From NCBI GenBank assembly GCA_023333565.1, contig JAJKFH010001382.1, positions 49,694 to 113,693 on the forward strand: DNA of 64,000 bases, given 5' to 3'. Origin of the DNA: Puffinus mauretanicus (lineage: Eukaryota > Chordata > Aves > Procellariiformes > Procellariidae). Below the pieces are notes generated by a model. It ran no database searches, was not told where the DNA came from, and saw nothing but the letters and a program-made list of their open reading frames with translations. This document shows positions 11,919 to 23,262 of the stretch, in pieces; position 1 is the stretch's first letter, and every line of letters begins with the position of its first letter. A program made the translations under genes and the position numbers.

Positions 11919-14700
11919 CTGTCAATATCCATACATTCTCGGGTTTATAAGTTAGAAAGTTTAATAGAAAATAATGACATGATGTCATCAATGAAATTGA
12001 CATGCAGGAATTTTCATTTTATTAGTTCTACATAAATATGAAGGCATATTGTATAAGTGAACATTTAATTTACCCATATAGTCAACACTGCTACTGCTAG
12101 GCTACATGTCAAACTCAGAATTTACAATTCATTCCAGATTATTGCAGGGAATATTTCTTCACTCACATTTGTTGGATAGCCAACAGGCTAAGTTCATCTA
12201 TTTTAAAGCTAAAAAATTTTTCTCTTTAAGGCTCTGTTCAGACAGTTTCCTTCCACCAACTTGATATTTGACATTTTGCTGGCACTCCAGGCTGCACACC
12301 AAGGCTGTCTGTGTGAAAGTTCCTGGCACTTCACTGTATGGATCAGTTCTTGTGCAATCTAACAGCATGGTGTAATCTTTCATGAAGTATTTCTGGTAGA
12401 GAAAAGGATTGATTTACAGCAATAACTACATCTTTCCTACCTCTTCTCTCCTGCAGGGTCTGAATGTCAAAGGTACTAAGAAGAGTGTAATGGATATTAA
12501 GATTAGCTTAATAGAGATGAACTGGAGTCTCCTTAATGCCTTTTATTTTCATGTGTACAGTAATGACTGAGTAATTTTTAATGTAAATTAGCTTTAGAAA
12601 TGAGAATATATCCTTTAGAAACATAACTTAAATAAAACTATATTGTTAAAATTAAATATATAGCTGTTTATTGGTAAATAGTAAAAGTTTAAATATATAA
12701 TGATACAAGAAATTCTAGATACGAAGCTTTATTAAAAAGCATTTGTTCAATTACATGAATTTGAAAAACACAGAAAATGGCCTCCTGCTTTTAAGAAAAT
12801 GGGTGAACAATACATTCTCAGGTGGTGTTCTATTTGAGACGTATTGAGTTTAGTCAATTAAGCTCCAGAAAACAGATTTCATTGATCGTAAGACAACTCT
12901 TGACACTATCTAAACTATGAAAACCTTTGCAGGATATCATAAACTTCAACCAATTTGCACTTTTTAAAAATCCTATTAAGTATTGCACTTATATACATCT
13001 ATTGAAAGATTGAAGGTTGAAAATAAGATTTTTTTTTGTAGTAGCATAACCTGTAATATCAATACCTCAAGTTCTGTAAGCTATTTGAAAATATCTACAG
13101 AGATAACAAATTATTTTGTTATGATACAATAGAAAATTGTCTTCTAAAACTTTTCTCAGTATTAATATGAGAAACACAAAATTTGACTTCACATATTATA
13201 CCTTTTTCTTAAATTGCTGCCAGCTAGATGCAACTCGTCTCATGTATTTTCTGCCATGAATGAATTTTTTCCTACTCTTGGAACTGAGGCTAGCTTGTTC
13301 TACATATAAGAGGAACTGGCAAGTTTGCAAATATTCCAGTAACAGAACACAGATGTCACGCTAGGTTCAAGTGTTATAATAACTCAGAAAGAGATAGATT
13401 GTAAGAGCAGGAGCCATAGCATGATGCAGACCATGGTTTTGCCATTGCTATTTGAAAGGACAGACCCCTACTAGAACAGAAAAGTTAAGTTCTTGACACA
13501 GACTGGTAAATTAGTTATTTTGAAAGTATTTAAATAGAATTGTCTTGCATAGCTGTTTTTCAGTAAATACTCTAACTACATAATTTTTAAATTCACTGGG
13601 AAAGTAGAAAAAATGCCATAAAAAACTATGATAAATGCATGTATTTTTTTCCTATAGATTATAGAAATTAATTAATTAAATTTCTTATTTTCTGTTTTTC
13701 TTCTGTACAAGACCATTTTATATTTTACGAGGGATATAGTTTACTCCTATGTGCCTGAAGGAAGTACTATGTATACTTAAGGCACACTGCAAGTAGCAAT
13801 CATACTAGCATTAATTTACCCATCCAAAATTCAGATACTACTTGTCTTAACCTCTTCCCAAAACACTATCAAGGACAGATAACTTATTATTTTCATGGTC
13901 CAAGCTGCAAGCTAACAGAATATCTAACCTGAAACACAGTGGCTATATACGTAAGATCGTATTAAAGAGTTCTTATTCACTGGTATATGATCATCTATAC
14001 TGTTAAACTGTTAAACCAGAATTCAATTTACTGGCATGGACATAACAGACTATTCAAGCAAGCCAAGATGCTGTGCAAGTCTATTTTTGCATCATTCTGT
14101 TTCTAAAATGCTTTGTGTTTGAGAAAAGCCCTCAGACTGATGAACCATGTGACCCTTCTCATTTTACAGGGATCTGTACTGGATATCCTGTAGTCCTCAG
14201 AGCCGACTGGAGTCTCTGGAAGCATTTATACGGTGATCTCTTCTAAGAGGCTGCTGGCAAAATTCAGCTGCAGATTCAGATAACCAACTAGTTATGTATA
14301 ACACAAGTGTCTACAAGTGAGATGAGTGTCTAAGCTCCTGTTATTCCATAAAGATTTAGTAGATATCATTGGTGGAACCTACAAAACAATTTTGCTCTCC
14401 TTAAATTAGATAACTAGTAGAAAATACCAGTTTCCTATACATAGGAATCTGGTGCCATTTGAATTACCCTAAGATGTCCACTGGCTGGTATGACAAAAGA
14501 TAAACAGGAGATCATTGCTTTGTGGAATGACAGCTAGAGGCCAAACTCAGATGCACCCTGTGCACAGGCCACTGAATCCCTCTAGGGAGAGATTCAGGTG
14601 CCTGAAAATAGCATTTAGTGCTATTTATATTGCTATATTTGCCTCGATCTCCTCTTCTTTCTCTCTCGAGAAAGTTTCAGATGTCTCTTACATCTGATAT
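11919..14700. other. AT-rich DNA; one weak exon-like interval
   Basis: No gene can be supported. On the minus strand an open interval at about 12210-12392 follows a good polypyrimidine-AG sequence; see the findings. Otherwise nothing was recognised. Confidence 0.45.
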
Positions 14701-14706
14701 CTGTAA

Positions 14707-14728
14707 TCCCTTTATATATATAAAGGGA
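14707..14728. repeat. Perfect 22-bp palindrome
   Basis: The two 11-base arms TCCCTTTATAT and ATATAAAGGGA are exact reverse complements with no spacer. The arms could extrude as a cruciform. No flanking mobile element is recognised. Confidence 0.9.
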
Positions 14729-14729
14729 C

Positions 14730-15986
14730 TTGGGTTTCTTAGGGAGTCACAAAGGGGACTAGGTGCCCATGCGTAGGCAAGTAATTGAATTAGTTGAGTC
14801 AGTCTCTAGATTCCTTTAAACTCATAGGTAAAGTCCACTGCCTATAAAGGGAGTGTAGGTATTTAGCAAATATTCAGGCACATTGACATCAAATTGTAGG
14901 TGTCTACCTCAGACTGAACCCTAAACATTACACTGTAAACACGTAGATGTGATAATCTTAAACAAATCTAAACAAGTCTGCATCTGGACCAGAGTACTCC
15001 TATCTTTTTCCTGTCTTTCACACAAACACCCTTCTATGGATGGCCTTGGAAAGAGACATTTATCTGACAATGTTTCAATGACTGCTCTAAGCCATGTGTG
15101 CTGTAGAGCACACATCTGCTTCATGGAGGTCTTTCTACCTAAGAAAAAAGATGAAGATCCATTCATATGTTTTTAAGAATGAAAAAGAAAATATATGTCT
15201 TTAACTGAACCATCATCTTCATTCATAGTGATCCAAGACATTTTGAAGGTTCACAAACAATTAAGAATTCAAGGCTAAATCTTGTGGGGATAGAATTTGA
15301 CCTCTGGATGAGACATAAGTTCTTCCACTTAAAGAAAAAAAATACTTTCTGTGTAAATACTTCCTGTGACTCATGCTACAGCTCTGGCAACTTTTGTTGT
15401 AAGATATGAGTCAAGAAATAAAAGTAATCCAACATATCAACATTTAATAGAAAAAAAAAATCTTCACTTTAGAGCTATCTAATTTTCTTGAGGAAGCTAT
15501 CTCATTTAAAAATGTAGCTAGGATATTATCTTCATTGCTTATAGTTCCTATAGTAACAATAGTTAACTATCGTTAAAATTATAGGCCTAGAGATTAAAGC
15601 TCTTGGTGTTTTAACAAACGTGTGTAATACAAAGAATTTACATTGCTGAATCCACAATCTTTTCACCAACTAAACAAGCAGAAATGAAACAAAACAAAAC
15701 AAAAAAGAAGAACCCCCTGTCATCTGTATTAGTTGTTTCTTGTATAATAGTAGTTATTATATTACAGGAATATGATTATCAAATAAAACAACTAGTGAAA
15801 TAAACAAGAGCATTCACAGGTTGAAGAAACTTGTATATTACCAACTTTTTTATTCTACTGTACAGACTTCAAATAGAGTCCTAATTTGTAGTTCGTGGAA
15901 ATTATGAATATATTATGCAGGTGGAAAATAAGGTAACAAAGAACTTATTTTCACCCTATACTATTTTTTATTTGTTTTCTTTTTGT
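14730..15986. other. AT-rich DNA, no feature recognised
   Basis: Two opposed chance frames of 75-81 codons overlap at 14921-15176. Neither shows a known domain. Confidence 0.5.
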
Positions 15987-15991
15987 CCTCT

Positions 15992-16517
15992 TGTCGTGGT
16001 TTAACCTGGCAGGCAGCCAAATACCATGCAGCCGCTTGCTCACTCCCCCCACCCCCAGCGGGACGGGGAGAGAATCGGAAGGGTGAGAGTGAGGAAAAAA
16101 ACTCATGGGTTGAGATAAAGATAGTTTAATAGAACAGAAAAGAGAAAATAATAATAATAATAATAAATAATATATATAAAATGAGTGATGCACAATGCGA
16201 TTGCTCACCACCCGTGCTGACCGATAACCAAGTAGCAATCGGTACTACCTGGATCACACCTACCATTCATATATGAGCATTACGTCACATGCTATGGAAT
16301 ACCCTGTTGGCCAGCTGGGCTAGCTGTCCTGGCTGTGTTCCCTCCTCCCAGTCTTGGGAAGGTAATAGCTTGGTAGCTTCCTGGAGGGTAGTTGTCCTTG
16401 ACAAGATACTTAACAACAACTGAAAACATCAGTGTGTTACCAACATTCTTCTCATACTAAATCCAAAACACAGCACTAGGAAGAAATTTTAACTCTATCC
16501 CAGCCAAAACTAAGACA
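15992..16517 (-). mobile_element. Solo ERVL-like LTR (type II centre)
   Basis: A 526-bp LTR in reverse orientation. On the plus strand it opens with TGTCGTGGTTTAACC (complement of the LTR 3' end) and closes with CCCAGCCAAAACTAAGACA (complement of the 5' end). It is flanked by exact 5-bp duplications, CCTCT at 15987-15991 and 16518-16522. The centre matches the provirus 5' LTR at 48710, including the GATAACCAAGTAGCAATCGG block. A TAA-rich simple repeat lies at about 16146-16179. A CRE-like site, TTACGTCA on the plus strand, lies near the TATA-like box. No internal retroviral sequence remains, as expected after LTR-LTR recombination. Confidence 0.95.
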
Positions 16518-16522
16518 CCTCT

Positions 16523-18652
16523 ATTTCAGCAGCACTATAGAATTATGCCTTTGTTTTGCTTCCCATTCTCCTTTTATAGTTTCTGCCTTGGCTTATTTGT
16601 GGTTTTGAAGGTTTTTTTTTTTTTTGCAGGGGAATGTCAGAAATGCTGCCCTAAATTCACTAATTGTCAGAATTACTCTGAGGCTATTGAAAAAATATTT
16701 TTTTTTTAAATAAAATAAAATAAAAAAACGTAATAATTTCTTTCCTAGCCATCCAGAATGCCTAGACTTTTGGCTCCAGAGTGGCCTTTCTCTTCCTTTT
16801 CATGTACTGAGGCATGTAGTAATTTCCACCTGAATTTCAGACTGTTGCAGGATCATCACAGGTACATCTAGCTTCACTCAGAGGTTCTAAGCTCATTTCT
16901 GTATAAAAGCTGAGACAGGCAAGATTGTCTCTATGTTCAGATGAGAATAAGATTACCGATTAGGGGTTCCTAAAGTGACTAACAGATCCCTTTCCTTCAT
17001 GAAGTAAAGAAGTTTCAATCACCTTTGCTTACTGAAATTAGTTTCTTATGACTGAAAAATCTTCAGTGTTCATTAAGCAGCAAGTTCACATGTTAGGAAA
17101 AAAGTTAGCTGGAATAAGGAGAAAAGGCAGTTGAAAAATGGGCTGTTTCTTCCTATTCAGGCAGGGCTGTAATGCTGAAAAACATATTTAATTTCCAATG
17201 TATTGCAAAGAAGCTTCCCATTCCATAAGTAAACAAAGATGCATAGGGATTTGTTTCTGCTTCTTGTGAAGTGATTCTGGAAAGTTTATTGTGTAGACTT
17301 AAAAAATGGCACCAAATAAGGAACCTCAACAGTGAATAAAGTAAATAGAAACTCATCTGTGCAGTAGACTACCAAATAGGCATATTTTCTTTTACTTATG
17401 CAGAATACAAAATGTATTTTTAAGACTTCTGTCAATTTCACTCACTGTTGTGGATTACTTGATGCTTCTTTAAACCACTTATTTTCTATTTCCCATAGCT
17501 GTGATACAAATTACCTTATTTTGTAGCCTACTGGTTTTGGTCCACAGCTTTCTGAATCTCTTATTTTGGAGACTTACATAAGTGATTTTATTTCATTGAT
17601 TTTTCTCTTTCAGAGAAGAGAAAATTAATGTTTTTTGTTGTGTGTTTTGGTTTTGGGTTTTTTTGGTTTGTTTTTTTTTTTCCCCCAGAGATTTCAGCAA
17701 TGTGTTAACTATAATCTGGAATGCAAAGTACTAATATGTGGCAGAATTTGCTTGTGGTCTTAATTAAAATGTTCTAAATGATGGATAAAACTCCCACGCT
17801 CCTGGAGCCTCTTATTTGTGTTAATCAGCTCCTAATGCATAGCTGTGTTTGTTTCCAGCCAAAGATTAGATGTGTAAACACTTCTTTAAGTTTTATTTAA
17901 AGCTGTGCAAGGTCATTTTGGATTCGTTTCAGACTATTTTTTTAACTGAGCCACAATTCAGTATGTCAGTTTTTTGTGACACAAGAAAATGTAGCTACAG
18001 GTTGCAGAGCCTCAAAAATAGGATAGCTAAGTGGACTGAGTTTCTCCAACTGATTTCTTCTTTTAATGTTTCCAATTAGCATATGCTTTTATTTTCCTTT
18101 GCAATATAAATGAAGTAGAGGGAGCAGGAGTGATCTAATCTGAGTTTATCTGAAATACTCAGGCCAGATAATGAGTTGCTACCAACAACCATCCTTGCAG
18201 TGAGCTCTGCTGCCTTTCCAGTTGATGCCAATGCAGGTTTTCATCCTTAGGTGCCTCCGTAAACTGATACTCATGTTTCTGCACAGTGCAGCGTAGAGCC
18301 ATGAAGATTTTGCCATCCAGCCCGTAAATGGAAATACCTTCCATGACTAAACACATCCTTCTTAGCAGAATTGGAAGCACTTGGTATTTAAACCCATCTT
18401 ACCTGTGAAAATACAGTATGTGTAAAAAAAAAAAATAAAGGACCTTGATTATTAATGTCAAATACAAAGTCCTTGGTCCCTTCCAAGGTAATTAGCACAG
18501 CTAATAAGCACAGACGGTAACCAAATAGACAGGCAGGGTAGGTCCTCTCCTTTCTCACTGTGGAGGCCATGTAGTGAAGAGAGACTTATGACCTACAGCT
18601 TTAAATCTTCAATTCCCTTTGTTCTCTGCTCCCCTGCTGCAGTACTGGCTTC
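16523..18652. other. AT-rich DNA between two solo LTRs
   Basis: No gene recognised. Poly-T runs lie near 16612 and 17670. The stretch at about 17700-17870 is repeat-free with mixed composition. A 73-codon minus-strand frame at 18159-18380 has no recognised domain. Confidence 0.45.
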
Positions 18653-18657
18653 ATATC

Positions 18658-19167
18658 TGTCGTGGTTTAACCCCAGCCAGCAAAAATAAACGCCACGCAG
18701 CTGCTCGATCAGCCCCCCACCCCCTCGCGGTGGGATGGGGGAGAGAATCGGGAGGGCACAAGTAGGAAAGCTCCCGGGTTGAGATAAAAACAGTTTAATA
18801 ATTGAAATAAAACTAAGTAGAATAGTAATAATAACAATGAGAACAACAACAATAACAGAATACACAAAACAGGCAATGCACGACACAACCGCTCACCGAC
18901 CGCCGACCGCGTGTCACGAACGGGGCCCGAGCCCCCCCCCCCACCTGGTTTTTATACTGAGCGTGATGTCACATGGTATAGAATACCCCATTGGCCAGCT
19001 GGGTCCTCCACCCCGGCTGTGCTCCCCCCTCCCGGTGCAAGCATCACCCAGCAACAGCCAAAGCATCAATGGGCCATCAACGCTCCTTTCACACCGAACC
19101 CAAAACACAGCACACCCCCCAAGCTACTGGGAAGAAAGTTAACCCTGTCCCAGCTGGAACCAGGACA
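18658..19167 (-). mobile_element. Solo ERVL-like LTR (type II centre, GC-rich variant)
   Basis: A 510-bp reverse-oriented LTR beginning TGTCGTGGTTTAACCCCAGC and ending CAGCTGGAACCAGGACA on the plus strand. The exact 5-bp duplication ATATC lies at 18653-18657 and 19168-19172. Relative to the other copies its R region is GC-rich and holds a run of at least ten C residues near 18932. The CRE-like site is decayed to TGATGTCA on the plus strand. The overlapping frames of about 100 codons here are chance frames caused by the high GC content. Confidence 0.95.
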
Positions 19168-19575
19168 ATATCAATTTCTGGCACCTCACCACAGCTTCTT
19201 TGTGTTTCTCCAAAATTATTGTGAGTGTGACTGAGGACTTTTAGAGGAGCTGTAGGTGCACTGGCATAAGAAAATGAGTGATTTCATTGTCATGGCAAGA
19301 AAGTAAGAGATAGAGATCAACTTGTGATAGCCCTGATAAAACTGTTTCTTACAGGAGTAAACCGTTACAAGAGTATAACAAAACACAACTTATTTTTTAT
19401 GCTTACTTTTTCTTCCTATTAATAGGTGAATAACTACATTTTGCAGAGCCAGTAGACCACTAGATACCTTTTTTTCCAATACCAAATTATAAATATGTCC
19501 CTATCTTAAGAACAAGGTCAAAAGTTAAGCAATTAGGAGACTACGCTATATTAAACTTGACCTCAGGGCCTTTGT

Positions 19576-20168
19576 TGCTGTGGTGTATTGACTCTGACTG
19601 GCAGCCAAACACCCACCCAGCCTCTCACTCATTCCCCTATCCTGTGGGACAGGGAGAAAATAAAAAGAAAGCAAGAAGACACATGGATCAAGATAATGAC
19701 AGTTTAATAGGGAAAGCAAAAGCTGCGCGTGCAAGCAAAGAAAAAGAGGAATTAATTCACTACTTTCCATCAGCAGGCAGATGTCCAGCCACTTTCTGGA
19801 AAACAGGGCCTCAGTACACATAACAGTTGCTTGGGAAGACAAATAGCATAACCACAAACATCGCTCCTTCCTCCTCCTCCCCCTGAGTTTTCATTGTAGA
19901 GCATGATATCATATGGCATGGAATGTCTCTTTGGTCAGTTAGGGTCGGCTGTCCAGGTTGTGTCCCCTCCCAAACTCACACCCCCAGCCGACTCACTTTG
20001 GGGCAGGGAGGGGGGAAAGACTAGAAGTCTTGATGCTGTGCAAGAACGGTTCAGCAAAATCCAAAACATTGGCATGTTATCAACACCTATTTAGCCACAA
20101 ATACAAAGCACAGCACCATATGGGCTGCTATGAAGGAACGTAACTTAATCCCAGCCAACCCCAGTACA
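19576..20168 (-). mobile_element. Solo ERVL-like LTR (type I centre), older and degenerate
   Basis: A 593-bp reverse LTR. The plus-strand start (TGCTGTGGTGTATTGACTC) and end (CCAGCCAACCCCAGTACA) are more decayed than in the other copies. Probable duplications are TTTGT at 19571-19575 and TTTGC at 20169-20173 (4 of 5 match). Its centre has the AGTTTAATAGGGAAAGCAAA and TTGCTTGGGAAGACAAAT blocks shared with the LTRs at 31493 and 58290. The decay suggests it is the oldest of the LTRs here. Confidence 0.88.
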
Positions 20169-20625
20169 TTTGCTAAATCAGAGCTTTAGCAAATCCACAT
20201 ACTGACATATGCAGACTACGTTTTATTTTTTTTTTTAATTTTTAGGTATCACAGACATGCCTGGGAAAATATAGCCTTATGTGCCCATGTACAAATGGAA
20301 ATCTTATTTGTAGCACTGAGAAGACCATTTGTTTTACCCATTTTAAAAAGAAGATATATTAAAAATTTCCATTTACAATTTAATTTTATCTAATGCATCA
20401 TCTTGCAGAAACCTTCTACTGGTTATTCCTTGATCTTTGGAGGAAAATAGGTTTCAGAAACAAATTATACCATATTGAATAATTGTCATGCACTTCTAAA
20501 TTTTATGGAAATGTCTTAGAATCAGACAAATCAGGAAATCAGAAAAAAAAGGATATACACAGCTTTAATCAATTTAAAGGTTATGTTTTTGTTATAGAAA
20601 TAGAAATAAATGCCTCATTAAGCAA

Positions 20626-20710
20626 ATGACCTTGAACTTGGTCCATGATGGATACTGTAGTTAATTAAAATGTATGTTGAGGTGATATATTTTATTGTAT
20701 ATGGAAACAT
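20626..20710 (+). repeat. Diverged direct repeat, copy 1
   Basis: This copy contains GACCTTGAACTTGGTCCATGATG and later ATATTTTATTGTATATGG in the same order and spacing as copy 2 about 1 kb downstream. The unit resembles no element I can name. Confidence 0.55.
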
Positions 20711-21627
20711 TTAGATTAAAAAGTGGGTAATGGATTTTGCTAGTCCAGTTTTTGAAAGCACAGTAATGAAAAGAACTCATTTAGACAGATGAGATTATTG
20801 TGCGGTTTTGCATTTATATACATATCAGTGTAAATTCTCAGGGTTTTTTTTTTTTCAGTGACTTGGATGGTATTACTCAGATAAGCATGTAGGTATATTT
20901 TTACTGAAAAACTTCAAAGAAAACATTTCGACTCCTATGCAATTTTTAAATTATTATTACATCTAGAATTAAAGAAAAAACATGAACAATTAATTATTAA
21001 TCTCTCTATATTAAATCACATTTCTTTCCACTTCCCTCTTTCAGCCTCCATTTTCTCTTTGAATACATTATAATCTCACCTACTGTTTTGGTTTGTTTTC
21101 TCACTTTTATAATTTTCTTTTCAGTCAGTATTTCTTTTCAGAATCTTTGATTTTTAAGAAAGATATGTTTCATTTTTAATGAAATTTTAAATTACAATAG
21201 AAAAATGTAAAAATTAAAGAGGTACAGAAAAAGTGAGAAGAATCCTAAATATTATACCTTTTGTTGCTTAGGGTGACAGATGCATTGATGCAGATAAAGA
21301 AAACAAAAGAACTCAAAAGGAAAAGTAATAGAAAGGTAAAAGGAAAAGAAGAAGAAAGTGAAATAAACATGAACTTCATTCACCCTGCATCAAATGCATC
21401 ATGAGCTGCAAATGCATCAAATATGTATTTGATCTCACTTCAGAATTATATATGCTCATTTTCATAAGCTCTTTTCATAATTAAAATATAAAATGAAAAG
21501 TGTTTATGATCTCTGAACATCCTATCTTGTCTATCTAGATAAATTAATAGCTAAACATGCATTTATATAAAAGTAACCTCCATTGTTAAGTACAGCTTGC
21601 CTAACCAGAGGTTAATTATGATAAATT

Positions 21628-21715
21628 ATTGATCTTGAACCTGGTCCAAGATGTCTAACATAATTAATTGATCTGTATGGCCTTGTAACATACTTTATTG
21701 TATACTGTAAGCAAG
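21628..21715 (+). repeat. Diverged direct repeat, copy 2
   Basis: This copy contains GATCTTGAACCTGGTCCAAGATG and later ATACTTTATTGTATACTG, collinear with copy 1. The two could be a local duplication or two copies of an ancient interspersed repeat. Confidence 0.55.
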
Positions 21716-22069
21716 AATGTTAGGAACTAGAACTATAATTCACATAACAGAAAAAGGTGAATAAACTTAAACCCAGTTACTGAACGGAGATAATTATCAA
21801 GGACGTCTGAAGACATCAGGGAAAACGCAATGTTGGGAGGAGTAAAAAAATAGATGCTTTCAAATTACGTTAGGAACACAAGAAGTCTTAGAAATAACGT
21901 AGTTTTATAATAAGAGATGGGGTAACATTTTTCACCATGATTAGGAAAATACTGATAGAACAGCTAGAAATTTTCAATAAATAATTTATGTATTTGTAAA
22001 GAAACAGGAATATATCACATAAAAATGATAAAATGCTTTATTTTACATTAGTTAAAGGAATACAATATT

Positions 22070-22320
22070 CCAATGGGGATTTATAGGGAATAAACAATTT
22101 TAAATCATCAGGTCTTGATAACTTGCATGTGGGACTTATAAAAGAGCTGAATGAGAAGATATGTGGCTTGCTGAAATCTATTTTTAATGAATGTTGTTAT
22201 ACTATAGAAAATCTGTTAAACAGACATAGAGCTAATGTTGTACAAAATATTCAGGAAGGGCAAACGATGATTCAGGTAGCTATTATATGTTTCCATTAAC
22301 TGCAGGGAAATATTAATAGC
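22070..22320 (+). mobile_element. Ancient CR1/L2-like LINE remnant (RT region)
   Basis: Plus-strand translation from about 22104 reads KSSGLDNLHVGLIKELNEKI and then a SIFNEC stretch. This is collinear with the RT segment '[20 protein letters not shown]...LSIIYQQSW' of the CR1 at 46.3 kb. The frame then decays. The same element may continue to about 22640, but I cannot show that by eye. Confidence 0.5.
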
Positions 22321-23243
22321 TGATTTGTTTAAAATATAATTAAAGAATGGTATACAATAGATTAACATCAATGTAATTTTAAAAAACTGCTGTAGAATAA
22401 ATTATTATCAATGTAATTTATGTATCAGAAAACCTGATATGAGTCTTCTCTAAGAATATACAGTATCTAAAAATTTCTTGGGAAAAAAATGTTGGCAGTG
22501 TGAAATATTCACTGAATTGCAGGAACTTTAAAAATGCTCTATGGTTTAGAGAGACTGGTGCCATTCATAGTTCCATAAGTGATAAGAAAATTCACTGTTC
22601 ATGATTTCTAGATAACAGTAAGAAGGTAAAGGAAGGACTTAGCAGTCATGGAAGAAATGGAACCAACCTAAGCAAACAGCATTTTAATGAAGGTAAAAAA
22701 AATATTTACTCACCTAGGAAAAAGAAATAAGGGTCATATAGATGAAATGGAGATGATATCTTTTAGAGAAGGAAAAAGAGGAGAAGTGGATGACTAATAA
22801 CATTGTCACTAGTGCAATGTTATTGTAAAAAAGAGCTAATATCGCCATTGGCCAAGCATAAACAACAAAGTAGTAAGCATGCTGAGAAAGTAACATTACT
22901 CACGCTAAAAAATTATCATGGGAAGTGTTATCAGTTCCTGAAATGTCAATAATACACCTTGCAATCCTGAGGGAAAATAACATTTTAAATTACAACAGAA
23001 CTTCATACCTTTGTGTTTTTGAGGAATTAATTTTTTTAGGTACAATTTGTTTTACAAAGAGTGAAAGGAATATTAACAGTAGATCAGCAGTAATTAAACA
23101 AACTTGTAGGAGAATTATTTTCTTAAAACATAATGCGGATGATAAGATGAAGTTTCCTAATGTCATTTAGCAGATACATGAAAAATACTAGTGTTATGTA
23201 CTCTTCTTTATATGAGAACAAATTAAATGGTATATAACTACAA

Positions 23244-23262
23244 ATATATATATATATATATA
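23244..23262. repeat. (AT)n microsatellite
   Basis: Nineteen bases of perfect alternating A and T. Confidence 0.95.

Larger units (their letters stand above)
20174..22000. other. AT-rich DNA with a diverged direct repeat
   Basis: No gene recognised. Related segments lie at about 20626-20710 and 21628-21715. A purine-rich tract lies at about 21293-21366. Confidence 0.45.

Noticed and set aside
11746..12003. Minus-strand open frame with a Gly-Ile repeat
   Set aside because: The repeat peptide is simply the translation of the CTATCC microsatellite; flanking codons show no domain.
18159..18380. 73-codon minus-strand frame as an exon
   Set aside because: No convincing acceptor-donor pair and no recognised family.
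15992..19167. LTRs at 15992 and 18658 as the two LTRs of one provirus
   Set aside because: Each has its own different exact 5-bp duplication and the DNA between them shows no retroviral coding or primer site.
18658..19234. Overlapping open frames of 64-107 codons on both strands
   Set aside because: They lie within a GC-rich solo LTR, where stop codons are rare; no domain is seen.
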